Source of the DNA: Clostridium sp. CAG:167 | GTDB lineage: Bacteria > Bacillota > Clostridia > Lachnospirales > Lachnospiraceae | Assembly: GCA_000433735.1 (NCBI GenBank) | Contig: HF998353.1 | Span: 10,874 to 31,954, forward strand | DNA: 21,081 bases | Reading direction: 5' to 3' | Part shown: one piece after another, positions 13,927 to 21,081 of the stretch | Layout: each line of letters opens with the position of its first letter | Position numbering within the stretch: the stretch's first letter is position 1 | Notes under the pieces: model-generated | Seen by the model: only the letters and a program-made list of their open reading frames with translations | What the model was told of the DNA's origin: nothing | Databases searched by the model: none | Position numbers and translations under genes: made by a program

Positions 13927-15756
13927 ATGTGTGGAATTACAGGTTATATTGGAATAAAAGATGCAAAAAAAGTGCTGATCTCCGGGCTTCAGGCATTGGA
14001 ATACCGCGGTTATGATAGCGCAGGCATCGCCTATTTTGAAGAAGATAAAAATGAAATCAAAACCATCAAAACAGTAGGAAAAGTATCCTGTCTCAAAGAG
14101 AAAGTAGATGAACTGGCAGAAAAAGATGAATCCCACTGTGGTATCGGACATACACGCTGGGCTACCCACGGTGGTGTGTCTGATACAAATTCTCACCCTC
14201 ATACAGCCGGCAAAGTTACGCTGGTCCACAATGGTATCATTGAAAATTATAAAGAACTTCAGGATGAAATGGAGAAAAAAGGTCTTACACCTGTCTCTCA
14301 GACAGATACAGAGATTGCTGCCATGGTCATCAATGACTGTTATCACGGAGATCCGGAAGAAGCCATCCGCAACGGCTGTAACCGTCTTCATGGAGCCTAT
14401 GGTTTCTGTATCATGTTTTCCGATATCCCTGATACGATCTTTGCTATCCGCAACGGCAGTCCTTTAGTTGCTGCCCATACAGATAAAGGATCTTTTATTG
14501 CTTCTGATATGGTAGCACTGGTAAGTTACACCAAGCATTACTTTGTCCTGGAAGAAGGACACATTGCCAAAATGACCAAAGATGAAATTCTTGTAAAAGA
14601 TGAAAATGGTGAAGTATACAGCCCGACGATCCATCATATCAGCTGGGATATGGCTGCTGCAAAAAAAGGTGGCTACGAGTATTTCATGATGAAAGAGATC
14701 CATGAACAGCCGGAGGCTTTGTTAAATACTATCCGCCCAAGAATTGTAAACAATCTTCCTGATTTTACGGCAGATGGCGTAAAGGATGATATTTTTGAAG
14801 GAATAAACCGTATTATTATTACTGCCTGTGGAACTGCCATGCACGCAGGACTTATGGGACAGAATATGATTGAAAGACTCTGTCGTATTCCGGTTACCGT
14901 TACCATTGCATCCGAGTTCCGTTATCAGGATCCGATCGTGGATGAACATACTTTACTGATCGCCGTATCACAGTCCGGCGAAACTGCAGATACCAAGGAG
15001 GCACTTCTCCTTGCCAAGAGCCGCGGTGCCAAGACATTGTCTGTTGTCAATGTAAAAGGCTCTTCCATTGCCAGAGCCAGTGACTATGTACTGTACACCC
15101 ATGCAGGCCCTGAAATTGCTGTTGCCAGTACAAAAGCTTACAGCGTCCAGGTTGCTGTTATGTACCTGATCGCATTCCGTCTGGCTTTGTTTACCGGCAA
15201 GATCTCAGAAGCAGAAGCATCTGATTATATGGACAAAATGATGGAAACTATTGATAAAGTAGACGAAGCCCTTGGATACGATACCCAGGTAGAAGGAATA
15301 GCCAAACGCATTGCATCCAGTGACGATATTTTCTTCATTGGACGAGGACTGGATTATGCCTTATCCTGTGAGGGATCCCTGAAATTAAAAGAAATCAGTT
15401 ACATTCACTCCGAGGCCTATGCAGCCGGCGAATTAAAACATGGAACCATCTCTTTGATCACCGATAATGTACCGGTGATTGCAGTAGCCACCCAGCCGGA
15501 TGTCTTCCCTAAGATGATTTCCAATGCTGTGGAAGTTCGCTCCCGTGGTGCTAAAGTAATCCTGCTGACCGAACCGGATGTTTCTGTGGATGCCGCATTG
15601 TGTGACCACCAGATCGTGCTGCCGGAGACAGATCCTTTATTTACACCATTTGTCAGTGCAGTTATCCTGCAGTACCTTGCTTACTATGTAGCAGTGGAAA
15701 AAGGACTGAATGTAGACCAGCCTAGAAACCTGGCAAAAAGTGTTACTGTAGAGTAA
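13927..15756 (+). CDS. glmS: Glutamine--fructose-6-phosphate aminotransferase (isomerizing)
   Basis: GlmS makes glucosamine 6-phosphate from fructose 6-phosphate and glutamine, feeding peptidoglycan and amino-sugar synthesis. The N-terminal glutaminase starts MCGITGYIG with the nucleophile Cys2 exposed after Met removal; GIGHTRWATHG and HNGIIENY are typical. Two SIS sugar-isomerase domains follow (about 285-425 and 455-600), with TACGTAMHAGL, SQSGETADT and the catalytic LKEISYIHSEAYAAGELKHG region. The C terminus ...DQPRNLAKSVTVE is canonical. AAGGAG is six bases before ATG 13927. The gene stands alone between a consensus promoter and a long terminator. No ribozyme precedes it, so control differs from that of Bacillus glmS. 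Confidence 0.98.
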   Translation: MCGITGYIGIKDAKKVLISGLQALEYRGYDSAGIAYFEEDKNEIKTIKTVGKVSCLKEKVDELAEKDESHCGIGHTRWATHGGVSDTNSHPHTAGKVTLVHNGIIENYKELQDEMEKKGLTPVSQTDTEIAAMVINDCYHGDPEEAIRNGCNRLHGAYGFCIMFSDIPDTIFAIRNGSPLVAAHTDKGSFIASDMVALVSYTKHYFVLEEGHIAKMTKDEILVKDENGEVYSPTIHHISWDMAAAKKGGYEYFMMKEIHEQPEALLNTIRPRIVNNLPDFTADGVKDDIFEGINRIIITACGTAMHAGLMGQNMIERLCRIPVTVTIASEFRYQDPIVDEHTLLIAVSQSGETADTKEALLLAKSRGAKTLSVVNVKGSSIARASDYVLYTHAGPEIAVASTKAYSVQVAVMYLIAFRLALFTGKISEAEASDYMDKMMETIDKVDEALGYDTQVEGIAKRIASSDDIFFIGRGLDYALSCEGSLKLKEISYIHSEAYAAGELKHGTISLITDNVPVIAVATQPDVFPKMISNAVEVRSRGAKVILLTEPDVSVDAALCDHQIVLPETDPLFTPFVSAVILQYLAYYVAVEKGLNVDQPRNLAKSVTVE

Positions 15757-15778
15757 ACAACTCTATATATATAACCAT

Positions 15779-15848
15779 AAAAAGAAGTTTCTTCCATTTG
15801 AGACAGGAATTATATTTCCCCTGTTTCAAATAGTCGAAACTTCTTTTT
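15779..15848. terminator. Two-part hairpin terminator shared by glmS and the convergent GH5 gene
   Basis: A perfect 13 bp outer stem (15779-15791 with 15836-15848; AAAAAGAAGTTTC pairs GAAACTTCTTTTT) encloses an inner 12 bp stem (15796-15807 with 15820-15831). The inner stem has one mismatch that is G-U in plus-strand RNA. The outer arms end in T-runs on both strands, so it can terminate glmS and, from the other side, the glycosyltransferase-GH5 transcript. Confidence 0.88.
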
Positions 15849-15855
15849 AATTATT

Positions 15856-16824
15856 CTATTTCATCTGGGCCAAAATCCATTTTCCGGTTTTAGAAAGATC
15901 TGACTTTTTGAAGTTTCCTGTCTTACTACAGGAGGCCTTGATCAACGAAGCACTCTCCTGCTTATTGCATAAACTCCAGGCTATAAAACCTATCTTGTAT
16001 TTTTTCAACAGTTTTATCCATTTTTTTCCGCTGGATTTATCGATGGCACCGTTTCCCGATGCATCACAGATACTAAACTCCGTAACCAGAATCGGCAGTC
16101 CTGCTTTATAAGCAGTCTTTAGTTTTTGCCGCAGATCATCCTTGTGTGTTGCTGCATAAAAATGCAGGGAGTACGCAATGTTTTTTCCTTTTAACGGACT
16201 TTTAGCGGTCTGATCTACATCCTGGCTCCAGGTGGAACTGCCTGCAATGATAATGTTCTTCTTATCATACTTTCGTATTTTCTTTATGATGCGTCTGGCA
16301 TAAGGTTTTATATCTTTGGCCCAGGTCACATTTCCATTTGGTTCATTACAGATTTCATACAAAATATTCTTCTGTTTTCCATATTTTCTGGAAAAATAGG
16401 TAAAGAACTTTCCGGCATTTTTCTCATAGATTTTAGGATTACCGTCGCTTAAAATATGCCAGTCTAATACAACATACATTCCCAGGCCGGTAGCTGCCTG
16501 GATCCCCTCTTCTACTTTTTTATATAATCCGGCATCATAACCGGCTGCCGGGTCGCTGTAAAAGGCCAGTCGAATGGTATTGGCCCCCATCCGCTTCATA
16601 CTGGCAAAAGAACTTTTGTTTACATACTGGGGAAACCAGGCAATACCGTGAGTACTTACTCCTTTTAATTGCACTTTTTTCCCTTTGTCACTTACAATCT
16701 GTGTTCCCTTTACCTGCAGCCGCCCCCACTTTGCCACAGGCGAAGCAGCACTGGCGGTATGTACCGTGAAACAAGGGCACAATAACAGTAAAAGAAATAA
16801 AAAACCTATATATCTTTTCTTCAT
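15856..16824 (-). CDS. Secreted glycoside hydrolase family 5 protein (cellulase/endoglucanase type)
   Basis: A secreted beta-glucan hydrolase of the GH5_2 type. A signal peptide (1-27) has a KKR start, a leucine-rich core and cleavage near ASA-AS. The catalytic barrel shows LKGVSTHGIAWFP, NTIRLAFY, VVLDWHILSDGNP, the acid/base Glu161 in YEICNEPNG, SLHFYAATH and the nucleophile Glu249 in ILVTEFS. It has no carbohydrate-binding module, dockerin or sorting signal; at 322 residues it is a bare catalytic domain. The mature chain is rich in Lys/Arg, which might hold it at the anionic cell wall (inference). ATG 16824 overlaps the upstream glycosyltransferase stop as ATGA, with AAGGAG six bases before it. 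The target could be dietary beta-glucan or a self-made polysaccharide. Confidence 0.9.
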   Translation of the reverse strand: MKKRYIGFLFLLLLLCPCFTVHTASAASPVAKWGRLQVKGTQIVSDKGKKVQLKGVSTHGIAWFPQYVNKSSFASMKRMGANTIRLAFYSDPAAGYDAGLYKKVEEGIQAATGLGMYVVLDWHILSDGNPKIYEKNAGKFFTYFSRKYGKQKNILYEICNEPNGNVTWAKDIKPYARRIIKKIRKYDKKNIIIAGSSTWSQDVDQTAKSPLKGKNIAYSLHFYAATHKDDLRQKLKTAYKAGLPILVTEFSICDASGNGAIDKSSGKKWIKLLKKYKIGFIAWSLCNKQESASLIKASCSKTGNFKKSDLSKTGKWILAQMK

Positions 16825-18098
16825 TTTGTTCTCCTTAATCTGTCACAGGCATCCAAAAAAGCACTTTGATTCATGTAAATAAAGAACATTTTTGAATATG
16901 CATAATTTTTCACTGCCTCACAATCTTCTTCATCCAGAATGGCATTTCGATAGGGATCAATGTATATTTTTTTTAACGACAGATCCTTCACACCAAAAAT
17001 GTCATTACAAAAGGACAGAATGACCTGGGCATCTTTCTCCTTCACCGGTTTGCAGCACGGACAGTACTCCTCCAGAAAATTCTTAAGATATCTTTCATCT
17101 TCCTCATGTCCATCTGACTGGATAAAATAACTTTTTTTGTTTTGCATATACTGGATCAATTTGTCATCATTGGCGTCGTTAGGCAGGATCCTGTTTTCCC
17201 CTGCTTTTCCTCTGATTCCTCCCACAGCATCATAATATGCTGCCGTAATAGAGCGCATATTGTTATGTTCACAGCGATACATACTCTCATATATAGCATG
17301 GAAAAAATCGCCTAATGCCTGAACACTCATTGTTTCCAGTTTATCTTCCGGCGTGTACTTCATAAAAAAGTTAGCCCGGTTGCGCCACATATAATAATTT
17401 AAAAAAGTAGTTGGCTTTTTCACATTGGCTCCCATCTGATGAAGAGCTGCCGCTCTGGCCAGGGTGACAGTCCGGTAACCGGCAAGGTGCATCCGATGTC
17501 CCCATTCCATATCGTCCCAGTAAATAAAATTATCTTCCGGCATAATACCAACATCGGTGGTGCGAATCGCATCGCCACGGATCATAACAGCACAGGTAGC
17601 TACAGTATCACATTCTACTACTTCCGGAAGAGATCCGTCTTCCAGCCGGTCTGCATATAATGTGTGTGCCTGACAGTGTTCAAAATCGATCATCAATCCG
17701 CACTGCTGTATGTAGTCCGGAAATTGTCTGTGATACACTCTGGCTCCTGCCATCCCTACATCCGGATTTTTTTCCATATATTCATATAACTCATTGATTG
17801 CATTTTCATCTACGGATGCGTCATCATCCAGACACATAAAATAAGAATATCCTTTATCCCGAACAACTCTTAGTCCTGTGTTAAATCCCCCGGATCCTCC
17901 CAGATTTTCTTTGTTTTCCAGTATGGTTACCTGTTCCCCATAGTTCTTTCTCACGGCCTCTGCACTGCCGTCCGTAGACGCATTGTCTACCATATAAACA
18001 TCAAAATTATGTACTTTACTCTCCAGCACACTTTGAATGCACTGAAGTACGAATTCTTTTTTATTGTAGTTACAGATCACTACGCCAATGGGATTCAT
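16821..18098 (-). CDS. Family 2 glycosyltransferase (GlfT2/rhamnosyltransferase-like)
   Basis: A cytosolic GT-A glycosyltransferase of 425 residues that probably adds sugars to a surface polysaccharide; donor and acceptor are unknown. It starts MNPIGVVICNYNK, followed by VDNASTDGS, GGSGGFNTG, the metal-binding DDD (91-93, FMCLDDDAS) and the likely catalytic WDDME (194-198). After about residue 270 comes a region I do not recognise, with CPCC (346-349) and a further Cys. The frame opens at 18149, but GGGGAG five bases before ATG 18098 and the family-typical start favour 18098. No membrane helix is seen. It is translationally coupled to the GH5 gene. The etf terminator ends about 18 bp upstream and leaves little room for a promoter. 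Confidence 0.87.
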   Translation of the reverse strand: MNPIGVVICNYNKKEFVLQCIQSVLESKVHNFDVYMVDNASTDGSAEAVRKNYGEQVTILENKENLGGSGGFNTGLRVVRDKGYSYFMCLDDDASVDENAINELYEYMEKNPDVGMAGARVYHRQFPDYIQQCGLMIDFEHCQAHTLYADRLEDGSLPEVVECDTVATCAVMIRGDAIRTTDVGIMPEDNFIYWDDMEWGHRMHLAGYRTVTLARAAALHQMGANVKKPTTFLNYYMWRNRANFFMKYTPEDKLETMSVQALGDFFHAIYESMYRCEHNNMRSITAAYYDAVGGIRGKAGENRILPNDANDDKLIQYMQNKKSYFIQSDGHEEDERYLKNFLEEYCPCCKPVKEKDAQVILSFCNDIFGVKDLSLKKIYIDPYRNAILDEEDCEAVKNYAYSKMFFIYMNQSAFLDACDRLRRTK

Positions 18099-18115
18099 AT
18101 AATCTCCCCTTCCAT

Positions 18116-18159
18116 AAAAAAATACGCCGGCATCATGAAAGGAAACCACAATGCCGACG
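18116..18159 (-). terminator. Rho-independent terminator of bcd-etfB-etfA
   Basis: On the minus strand, CGTCGGCAT (18151-18159) pairs with ATGCCGGCG (18125-18133) with one G-U pair and a 17-base loop, followed by TATTTTTTT (T7 at 18122-18116). It begins 16 bases after the etfA stop and ends just before the glycosyltransferase ribosome binding site. Confidence 0.87.
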
Positions 18160-18174
18160 CGGATTTATCTTTGA

Positions 18175-19212
18175 TTATTTTGCTGCTAATTCATTTTTCA
18201 GCATTTCTGTCAATGGTGGAAGAACTTTATTCAAGTCACCAACGATACCGTAATCTGCTACATCAAAGATAGGAGCATCCTCATCTTTGTTAATAGCAAC
18301 GATAATGTCAGATTCTTCCATACCAGCTACATGCTGAATGGCACCGGAAATACCGATTGCAAAATATACATTAGGACGAACTGTTTTACCAGTCTGTCCA
18401 ACCTGACGTTCAACTGGAAGCCATCCATTTTCTACAACGGCACGTGAACAACTTACTGTACCGCCAAGAACCTCTGCCAAATCTTCAAGAAGTTTGAAGT
18501 TCTCTTTGCTTCCTACACCACGACCACCGGATACAAGAATCTTTGCATCTGCAATGTCTACTGTGTCACTAACAGATTTAACAACTTCCAGAATCTCAAC
18601 ATATTTGTTGTCTGGAGTAAATCCAGGATTGAACTCGATCACTTCTGCTTTTGCATCTTTGATCGGATCGATCTTCTGCATTACGCCCGGACGAACAGTT
18701 GCCATCTGTGGACGGTTGAATGGACATGCGATGGTAGCGATGGTGTTACCACCAAATGCAGGACGAGTCATAAGAAGCTGATTGTTCAATACCTGTTTGG
18801 ATGCGATATCGTTGAAATCACCAATCTCAAGTACTGTACAGTCTGCTGTCAGACCAGTTGCTACACGAGCGGAAACTCTAGGACCAAGATCACGGCCGAT
18901 AGCAGTTGCGCCTACCAGAACGATCTCTGGTTTGTACTCGTTGATTACAGAAGCAAGAGCATGTGTATATGGCTCAGTTCTGTAAACTTCCAATTCTTTA
19001 TCATCTACTACAATAACTTTGTCAGCACCATACTGAGCCAGTCCGTCAACCAGACCTTTTACGTTATATCCAATCAGTACAGCCGTTACATCTGTATTCA
19101 AATCTTTTGCAAGATCCTTTGCTTTGCCAAGCAGTTCGTATGCGATGCCGCTTACCTCACCGTCAACCTGCTGAGCAAAGACATAAACACCTTTATATTC
19201 TTCTAAACTCAT
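18175..19212 (-). CDS. etfA: Electron transfer flavoprotein subunit alpha
   Basis: EtfA binds FAD and passes electrons to butyryl-CoA dehydrogenase; in butyrate-forming clostridia EtfAB-Bcd couples crotonyl-CoA reduction by NADH to ferredoxin reduction. The C-terminal FAD domain is clear: VSGGRGVGSKEN (from about 227), SRAVVENGWLP (256-266), GQTGKTVRP (272-280), GISGAIQH (287-294) and NKDEDAPIFDVADYGIVGD. The frame opens at 19248, but ACGGAGG five bases before ATG 19212 sets the start at MSLEEYKG (345 residues). It follows etfB with a 37 bp gap containing a short inverted repeat and ends just before a terminator. Confidence 0.96.
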   Translation of the reverse strand: MSLEEYKGVYVFAQQVDGEVSGIAYELLGKAKDLAKDLNTDVTAVLIGYNVKGLVDGLAQYGADKVIVVDDKELEVYRTEPYTHALASVINEYKPEIVLVGATAIGRDLGPRVSARVATGLTADCTVLEIGDFNDIASKQVLNNQLLMTRPAFGGNTIATIACPFNRPQMATVRPGVMQKIDPIKDAKAEVIEFNPGFTPDNKYVEILEVVKSVSDTVDIADAKILVSGGRGVGSKENFKLLEDLAEVLGGTVSCSRAVVENGWLPVERQVGQTGKTVRPNVYFAIGISGAIQHVAGMEESDIIVAINKDEDAPIFDVADYGIVGDLNKVLPPLTEMLKNELAAK

Positions 19213-19226
19213 TTTAACCTCCGTTC

Positions 19227-19248
19227 TTGTACACGAATCCATGTACAA
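19227..19248. repeat. Inverted repeat between etfB and etfA
   Basis: Perfect 7 bp arms (TTGTACA 19227-19233, TGTACAA 19242-19248) enclose an 8-base loop and fill most of the 37 bp gap, just upstream of the etfA ribosome binding site. It has no T-run, so it is not a terminator. It could be a processing or stability element, or incidental. Confidence 0.5.
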
Positions 19249-19249
19249 A

Positions 19250-20032
19250 TTAGATTACATGTTTCTCTTTAAATTTGTCAACGATATAGGCTGCAGCTTC
19301 TGTAGGATCCAAAGTAACTTTTTCTCCTGCACCTTTACGTACTTTATCAGAAGCTTTAGCAATTTTAGTAGGTGATCCTTTCAAACCAAGGTTAGAATCA
19401 TCTACATCCTTCAGATCAGCACGGCCCCAGACAGTAATCTCACTTGCATAAGCATCCATGATTCCGCCCGGTGTCATGTAACGAGGCTCATTCAACTCGG
19501 AAAGAGCTGTGATCAGACATGGCATTTTAGCTTTCAGTACATGGTAACGATCCTCATACTGACGCTGAACTACCACACTGTCTCCCTCAATTTTGATATC
19601 CTGTGCATAAGAGATAACCGGAAGTCCAAGATGCTCTGCAATCTGTGGTCCTACCTGTGCTGTATCTCCATCGATTGCCTGACGGCCTGTGATGATCAGA
19701 TCATAATCAATGTTTCTCAATGCACCGGCAATGGTAGTAGAAGTAGCCCATGTGTCTGCTCCACCAAGTACACGGTCTGTTACAAGGATTCCGTTGTCAG
19801 CACCCATTGCAATTGCTTCACGAAGAACTTCTTCTGCTTTTGGAAGACCCATTGTCAATACAGTTACTTCTGCACCAGTTTCTTCCTTAATTCTCAATGC
19901 TGCTTCCAGACCCGCTTTATCATCCGGGTTCATAATGGTAAGCATCGCACCTCTATTCAATGTGCCATCTGGGTTAAATACAACGCCGCCCTTTGTATCA
20001 GGCACCTGTTTAATACATACTACTATTTTCAC
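19250..20032 (-). CDS. etfB: Electron transfer flavoprotein subunit beta
   Basis: EtfB pairs with EtfA; in bifurcating complexes it holds the FAD that takes hydride from NADH. The N terminus MKIVVCIKQVPDTKG and the segments NPDDKAGLEAALRIKE, LTMGLPKAEEVLREAIAMGAD, DLIITGRQAIDGDTAQVGP and SELNEPRYMTPGG are characteristic. The 260-residue length is normal. The start is GTG 20032, seven bases after AGGAGG; that site overlaps the bcd stop (TAGGAGG), so the two genes are tightly coupled. Middle gene of bcd-etfB-etfA. Bifurcation is inferred from context, not shown by the sequence alone. Confidence 0.96.
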   Translation of the reverse strand: MKIVVCIKQVPDTKGGVVFNPDGTLNRGAMLTIMNPDDKAGLEAALRIKEETGAEVTVLTMGLPKAEEVLREAIAMGADNGILVTDRVLGGADTWATSTTIAGALRNIDYDLIITGRQAIDGDTAQVGPQIAEHLGLPVISYAQDIKIEGDSVVVQRQYEDRYHVLKAKMPCLITALSELNEPRYMTPGGIMDAYASEITVWGRADLKDVDDSNLGLKGSPTKIAKASDKVRKGAGEKVTLDPTEAAAYIVDKFKEKHVI

Positions 20033-20043
20033 GAGAGCACCTC

Positions 20044-21081
20044 CTATTTCAATAAGTTAGAAGAGATAACCATACGCTGAACTTCTGATGTACCTTCATA
20101 GATCTCTGTGATCTTAGCGTCACGCATCATGCGCTCAACATCGTATTCTCTGATATAACCATAACCACCGTGTAACTGAACTGCTTTAGTTGTTACTTCC
20201 ATAGCAACTTCTGCTGCATACAACTTAGCCATAGCAGCTTCTACGCTATATACTTTCTGTGTTGCTTTCGCCATAGCAGCTTTATAAACCAGCATCTTGG
20301 CAGCTTCTACTTTTGTTGCCATATCTGCCAGCTGGAACTGTGTATTCTGGAACTGTGCAATACTTCTTCCAAACTGTTTTCTTTCTTTTACATATTCAAT
20401 AGTTGCATTCAATGCACCTTCTGCCAGACCAAGTGCCTGAGCAGCAATACCAATACGGCCGCCATCCAGCGTATGCATGGCAATGTTGAATCCTTTACCT
20501 TTCTGTCCAAGAAGGTTTTCTTTTGGAATACGGCAGTCTTCAAAAATAAGCTCGTATGTGGATGATCCACGGATACCCATCTTCTTCTCTTTTGTACCGA
20601 AGGTAAATCCTGGTGTGTCTTTCTCTACGATAAATGCAGAAATCTCTTTCATCTTTCTGCCTCGTTTCTCAACTACACCGGTAACAGCGATAACAATGTA
20701 TACATCTGCCTGTTTACCATTGGTGATGAAGCACTTAGAGCCGTTCAATACCCATTCGTCACCATCCAGAACAGCTTTTGTCTGCTGTCCCTGGGCATCA
20801 GTACCAGCACCTGGCTCTGTCAGACCGAATGCACCAAGTTTTGTACCATTTGCAAGTGGAACCAGATATTTCTGTTTCTGCTCTTCTGTACCGTAAGTCA
20901 TAATCGGATCAGCGCAAAGAGAAGAATGAGCGGAAACGATAACACCTGTTGTACCGCAGACTTTTGACAACTCCTCTACGCACATTACATACATCAATGG
21001 GTCACATCCCTGTCCGCCATACTGCTTTGGAACAGCGATTCCCATGAAGCCGAGTTTTTTCATTTTTTCAACTGTTTCAGC
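20044..21081 (-). CDS. bcd: Acyl-CoA dehydrogenase, probably butyryl-CoA dehydrogenase (5' end outside window)
   Basis: A flavin-dependent short-chain acyl-CoA dehydrogenase, expected to reduce crotonyl-CoA to butyryl-CoA with EtfAB. The frame stays open to the right edge (AETVEKMKKLGFMG...), so 345 residues are seen and about 35 at the N terminus are missing. Family marks are YGGQGCDPLMYV, FGLTEPGAGTDA, the ISAFIVEKDTPGF region, GIRGSSTYEL, QLHGGYGY and the C-terminal IYEGTSEVQRM holding the catalytic Glu of short-chain enzymes. The internal ATG at 21063 is not the start, as conserved sequence continues beyond it. Position upstream of etfB-etfA supports Bcd over other acyl-CoA dehydrogenases; thl, crt and hbd may lie beyond the window. 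Confidence 0.93.
   Translation of the reverse strand, partial: AETVEKMKKLGFMGIAVPKQYGGQGCDPLMYVMCVEELSKVCGTTGVIVSAHSSLCADPIMTYGTEEQKQKYLVPLANGTKLGAFGLTEPGAGTDAQGQQTKAVLDGDEWVLNGSKCFITNGKQADVYIVIAVTGVVEKRGRKMKEISAFIVEKDTPGFTFGTKEKKMGIRGSSTYELIFEDCRIPKENLLGQKGKGFNIAMHTLDGGRIGIAAQALGLAEGALNATIEYVKERKQFGRSIAQFQNTQFQLADMATKVEAAKMLVYKAAMAKATQKVYSVEAAMAKLYAAEVAMEVTTKAVQLHGGYGYIREYDVERMMRDAKITEIYEGTSEVQRMVISSNLLK

Noticed and set aside
13906..14391. 161-codon minus-strand open frame opposite the start of glmS
   Set aside because: It lies antisense to clear glmS coding sequence, has Phe/Ile-rich low-complexity composition and no fitting ribosome site; it is a reading-frame shadow.
19541..20080. 179-codon plus-strand open frame opposite etfB and the end of bcd
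   Set aside because: Cys/Ser/His-rich translation antisense to two well-conserved genes; no promoter or ribosome site seen.
20477..20896. 139-codon plus-strand open frame opposite bcd
   Set aside because: Antisense to strongly conserved acyl-CoA dehydrogenase sequence; no independent support.
1..21081. CRISPR arrays, insertion sequences, phage genes, tRNA or rRNA genes, toxin-antitoxin or defence systems
   Set aside because: No regularly spaced direct repeats, transposase or integrase motifs, tRNA cloverleaf or defence-type domains were seen; the window is almost fully occupied by metabolic genes.

Overview
The window looks like a chromosomal stretch of an anaerobic, butyrate-producing, low-GC Gram-positive bacterium, most likely a gut Lachnospiraceae member (Roseburia/Coprococcus/Agathobacter-like). 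This rests on strong AGGAGG ribosome binding sites, moderately AT-rich DNA, the bcd-etfB-etfA module, a clostridial-type argCJBD operon, the thiS-thiG-thiH order and a LemA/DUF2207 pair. Genus is inference. Genes are tightly packed; the longest non-coding stretch is the 223 bp argC/argG divergent region, so no gene-free region exceeds 300 bases.

Layout. (1) 1-186: 5' end of a YdcZ/DUF606-type DMT transporter gene (minus), with a long hairpin over its start. (2) 245-4730, minus: argC-argJ-argB-argD, from N-acetylglutamate to ornithine by the acetyl-recycling route. A GC-rich palindromic element sits between argJ and argB. (3) 4731-4953: divergent promoters with candidate ArgR operators. (4) 4954-6171, plus: argG, with a strong terminator. 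(5) 6245-7168, minus: metA, with its own promoter and a probable TTG start. (6) 7232-10040, minus: thiS-thiG-thiH-thiE/tenI-like, which makes the thiazole half of thiamine; a terminator-like hairpin lies in its leader. (7) 10187-13769, minus: aroB (TTG start)-lemA-DUF2207 membrane protein. (8) 13927-15756, plus: glmS, with a consensus promoter and a long terminator shared with the convergent neighbour. (9) 15856-18098, minus: a GT2 glycosyltransferase and a secreted GH5 glucanase, overlapping by ATGA. (10) 18175-21081, minus: bcd (5' part outside the window)-etfB-etfA, the crotonyl-CoA-reducing, probably electron-bifurcating step of butyrate formation, closed by its own terminator.

Most genes are conventional biosynthesis or central metabolism. 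I found no phage, IS, CRISPR, toxin-antitoxin or defence system, and no clearly novel multi-gene system. The points most worth a second look are: the terminator-like thi leader with no visible TPP riboswitch; the argJ-argB palindromic insert that appears to have separated argB from its ribosome binding site; MetA with Asp at the acyl-CoA specificity position 111; a thiE-like protein lacking ThiE substrate residues; an AroB with Arg in place of the second His of GHTxGH; and the coupled glycosyltransferase/GH5 pair directly behind a terminator. Several starts were moved from the longest reading frame to the start supported by a Shine-Dalgarno sequence, promoter position or family numbering.
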